64,000 nucleotides of DNA, from assembly GCF_029227915.1 (NCBI RefSeq), contig NC_079881.1, positions 24,281,501 to 24,345,500 of the forward strand. Direction: 5' to 3'. This DNA comes from Hydractinia symbiolongicarpus. Its lineage: Eukaryota > Cnidaria > Hydrozoa > Anthoathecata > Hydractiniidae. A program made the translations under genes and the position numbers. Positions within the stretch are counted from its first letter, which is position 1. Every line of letters starts with the position of its first letter. This document shows, piece by piece, positions 62,703 to 64,000 of this stretch. The notes under the pieces were generated by a model that made no database searches, was not told the DNA's origin, and was given only the letters and a program-made list of their open reading frames with translations.

Positions 62703-64000
62703 AGCCGTTAGTGCGCGCTGAAGAAGTACAGACAGTTTCCAAAATAACATTTTATTGACTTTCTAACGGTGTCAGTCCGTTTGAGTTACAACAGTTGCGT
62801 CACATTTTCGTACCAACATGTAGTTAGTGATTTTTTTCCGACATTACTAAGTTGTAACGCTTTTAACAGTGAAACGATTGCCTGTGGAACTTAATTGAAC
62901 TAACTTTGGACTGTGACCTTATAAATGTCATAAGTGAGTCAACTGGACTCCAAGACATAACATTCTTCTTAATTTGACATGATTGCCGGAACTCAGCGAT
63001 TACACTGGGCGCTGTGATAGTGCTTCATTTAAAAATTTAGATAGATAAGTCATTCTTTACTGTTGGACCAATCCTCGCCGTTATTGCGCGCTGAAGAAAT
63101 AGCAACAGTTTTAAAAACTACATTTCATTGACTTCCTAACGGTGTCAGTCCGTTTGAGTTACAACGGTTGGGTCACATATTCGTACAAACATGTATTTAG
63201 CGATATTTTTCTGATATTACCAGGTTGCATCGCTTTTAACAGTGAAACGATTGACTGTGGGACTTAATTGAATTAAATTTGGACTGTGACCTAATAAATG
63301 TGATAAATGAGACAATTGGACCCCAAGAATTACCAATCTTCTTAATTTGACGTGATTGCCGGAACTCAGCGATTGAACCGGGCGCTGTGGTAGCGCTTCA
63401 CTTTTAAAATTTAGATAGATAATTCATTCTTTACTGTGGGGCCAATCCAAGCCGTTATCGCGCGCTGAAGAAATAGCAACAGTTTCAAAAACTACATTTC
63501 ATTGACTTGCTAACGGTGTCAGTGATTTTGAGTTACAATGGTTGTGTCACATATTCGTACTAACATGTATTTAGCGATAGTGTTCGGATATTACTAGGTT
63601 GCGTCGCTTTTACCAGTGAAACGTTTGACTGAGGGACTTAATTGAACTGATTTTGGACTTTGACCTTATAAATGTGATAAATAAGCCAGTTTGACTTCAA
63701 GAAATAACGTTGATCTTAATTTGACATGATTGCTGGAACTCAGCGATTACACTGGGTGCTGTGGTAGCACTTTATTTGAAAATTAAGATAAATAAACAAT
63801 TTTTTACTGTGGGACCAATCCTAGCCGTTAGTTCGTGCTGAAGAAGTAGAGACAGTTTCCAAAACTACCTTTCATTGACTTTCTAACTGTGTCAATCGGT
63901 TTGAGTTACAACAGTTGCGTCACATAGTCGTACCAACATGTAGTTAGTGATTTTTTTCCGATATTACTAAGTTGTATCGCTTTTAACATTGAAACGATTT
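62703..64000 (+). repeat. Satellite block 8, to window end
   Basis: Three to four units (anchors 63059, 63433, 63806) running off the window. The segment after the SINE resembles the one after copy 1 (15188-16280), including the rare GATTGAACCGGGCG. It then switches near 63400 to the subtype series seen at about 44,960-45,500 and 8,600-9,100. The array continues past 64000. Confidence 0.88.

Larger units (their letters stand above)
56350..62910 (+). repeat. Tandem HOR duplication, period 3,280 bp (8 units + SINE)
   Basis: Copy 1 is about 56350-59630 and copy 2 about 59630-62910. Anchors 56498, 56871, 57243, 57616, 57988, 58352, 58725 and 59098 each have a partner exactly 3,280 bases downstream, and SINE copies 6 and 7 are included. 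By eye I found about four differences (near 57560/60840, 58864/62144, 59155/62435 and 60086/56806). The junction lies in TTAATTGAACTAACTTTGGACTG, after which copy 1 reads AGACC and copy 2 TGACC (about 59632 and 62912). It is the youngest large duplication seen here. Confidence 0.92.
1..64000 (+). repeat. Satellite array, ~372-bp unit, head-to-tail throughout
   Basis: One AT-rich unit repeats across the whole window. Using the motif ACTGTGGGACCAATC as an anchor, I found 166 successive copies, for example at 361, 732, 1105, 1478, 1850, 2223, 2588, 2961, 3333, 3705 and 4077, and at the far end 63059, 63433 and 63806. Spacing is nearly always 371-374 bp; exceptions are listed separately. All copies have the same orientation and no inverted unit was seen. 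The only insertions are seven copies of one SINE. Both edges lie inside a unit, so the array is larger than the window. Function is unknown; arrays like this are typical of centromeric, pericentromeric or other heterochromatic DNA, but nothing here shows which. Confidence 0.97.

Noticed and set aside
1-64000. CRISPR array
   Set aside because: Repeats are ~372 bp, directly abutting, with no spacers and no cas genes.
1-64000. rDNA intergenic spacer repeats
   Set aside because: No rRNA sequence appears anywhere in 64 kb, far longer than typical spacers.

Overview
The window is one uninterrupted eukaryotic satellite-DNA array. A unit of about 372 bp repeats head-to-tail, always in the same orientation, from the first base to the last. 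I located 166 successive copies of one anchor motif (ACTGTGGGACCAATC or a clear variant). Most spacings are 371-374 bp, and both window edges lie inside a unit, so the array continues beyond them. I see no single-copy DNA, no protein-coding gene, no rRNA gene, no functional tRNA gene and no CRISPR array. The short open frames present (60-90 codons) recur because the repeats recur.

The only foreign component is a tRNA-derived SINE of about 311-314 bp on the minus strand. It has a tRNA-like head with recognisable Pol III A and B boxes, an unrelated body, and a TAA/ATT-rich tail. It occurs seven times (about 14,877, 23,656, 28,424, 32,838, 43,922, 59,112 and 62,392). Every copy sits at the same base of the unit, in the same orientation and with the same junctions. 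It therefore probably inserted once and was then amplified as part of the satellite.

The array is organised at several scales. From 1 to about 14.9 kb there are long higher-order repeats (HORs) with periods of 3,716 bp (10 units) and 4,835 bp (13 units). From 15.2 to 23.7 kb the units are more mixed, with chimeric and deleted ones, including a chimera from which the SINE has been lost. From 24.0 to 35.7 kb there is a 4-unit duplication (about 1.48 kb) and a 4,414-bp duplication (11 units plus SINE). From 36.3 to 43.5 kb the periods are 2,226 bp (6 units) and 1,480 bp (4 units). From 44.2 to 56 kb they are 2,227 bp and 1,119 bp (3 units). From 56.35 to 62.9 kb there is a 3,280-bp duplication (8 units plus SINE) with only about four differences seen by eye. 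Most junctions fall within shared sequence and keep unit register, which is what unequal exchange predicts.

The organism is a multicellular or other complex eukaryote. The SINE, with its tail following a CTATCCTGGGTAAATAA-like sequence on the minus strand, reminds me of cnidarian (anthozoan) elements, but this is from memory and tentative. The observations most worth checking are the SINE captured by the satellite, which places Pol III promoters inside the array; a short inverted repeat in almost every unit that sometimes changes on both arms together; and the nested, very recent HOR amplification.
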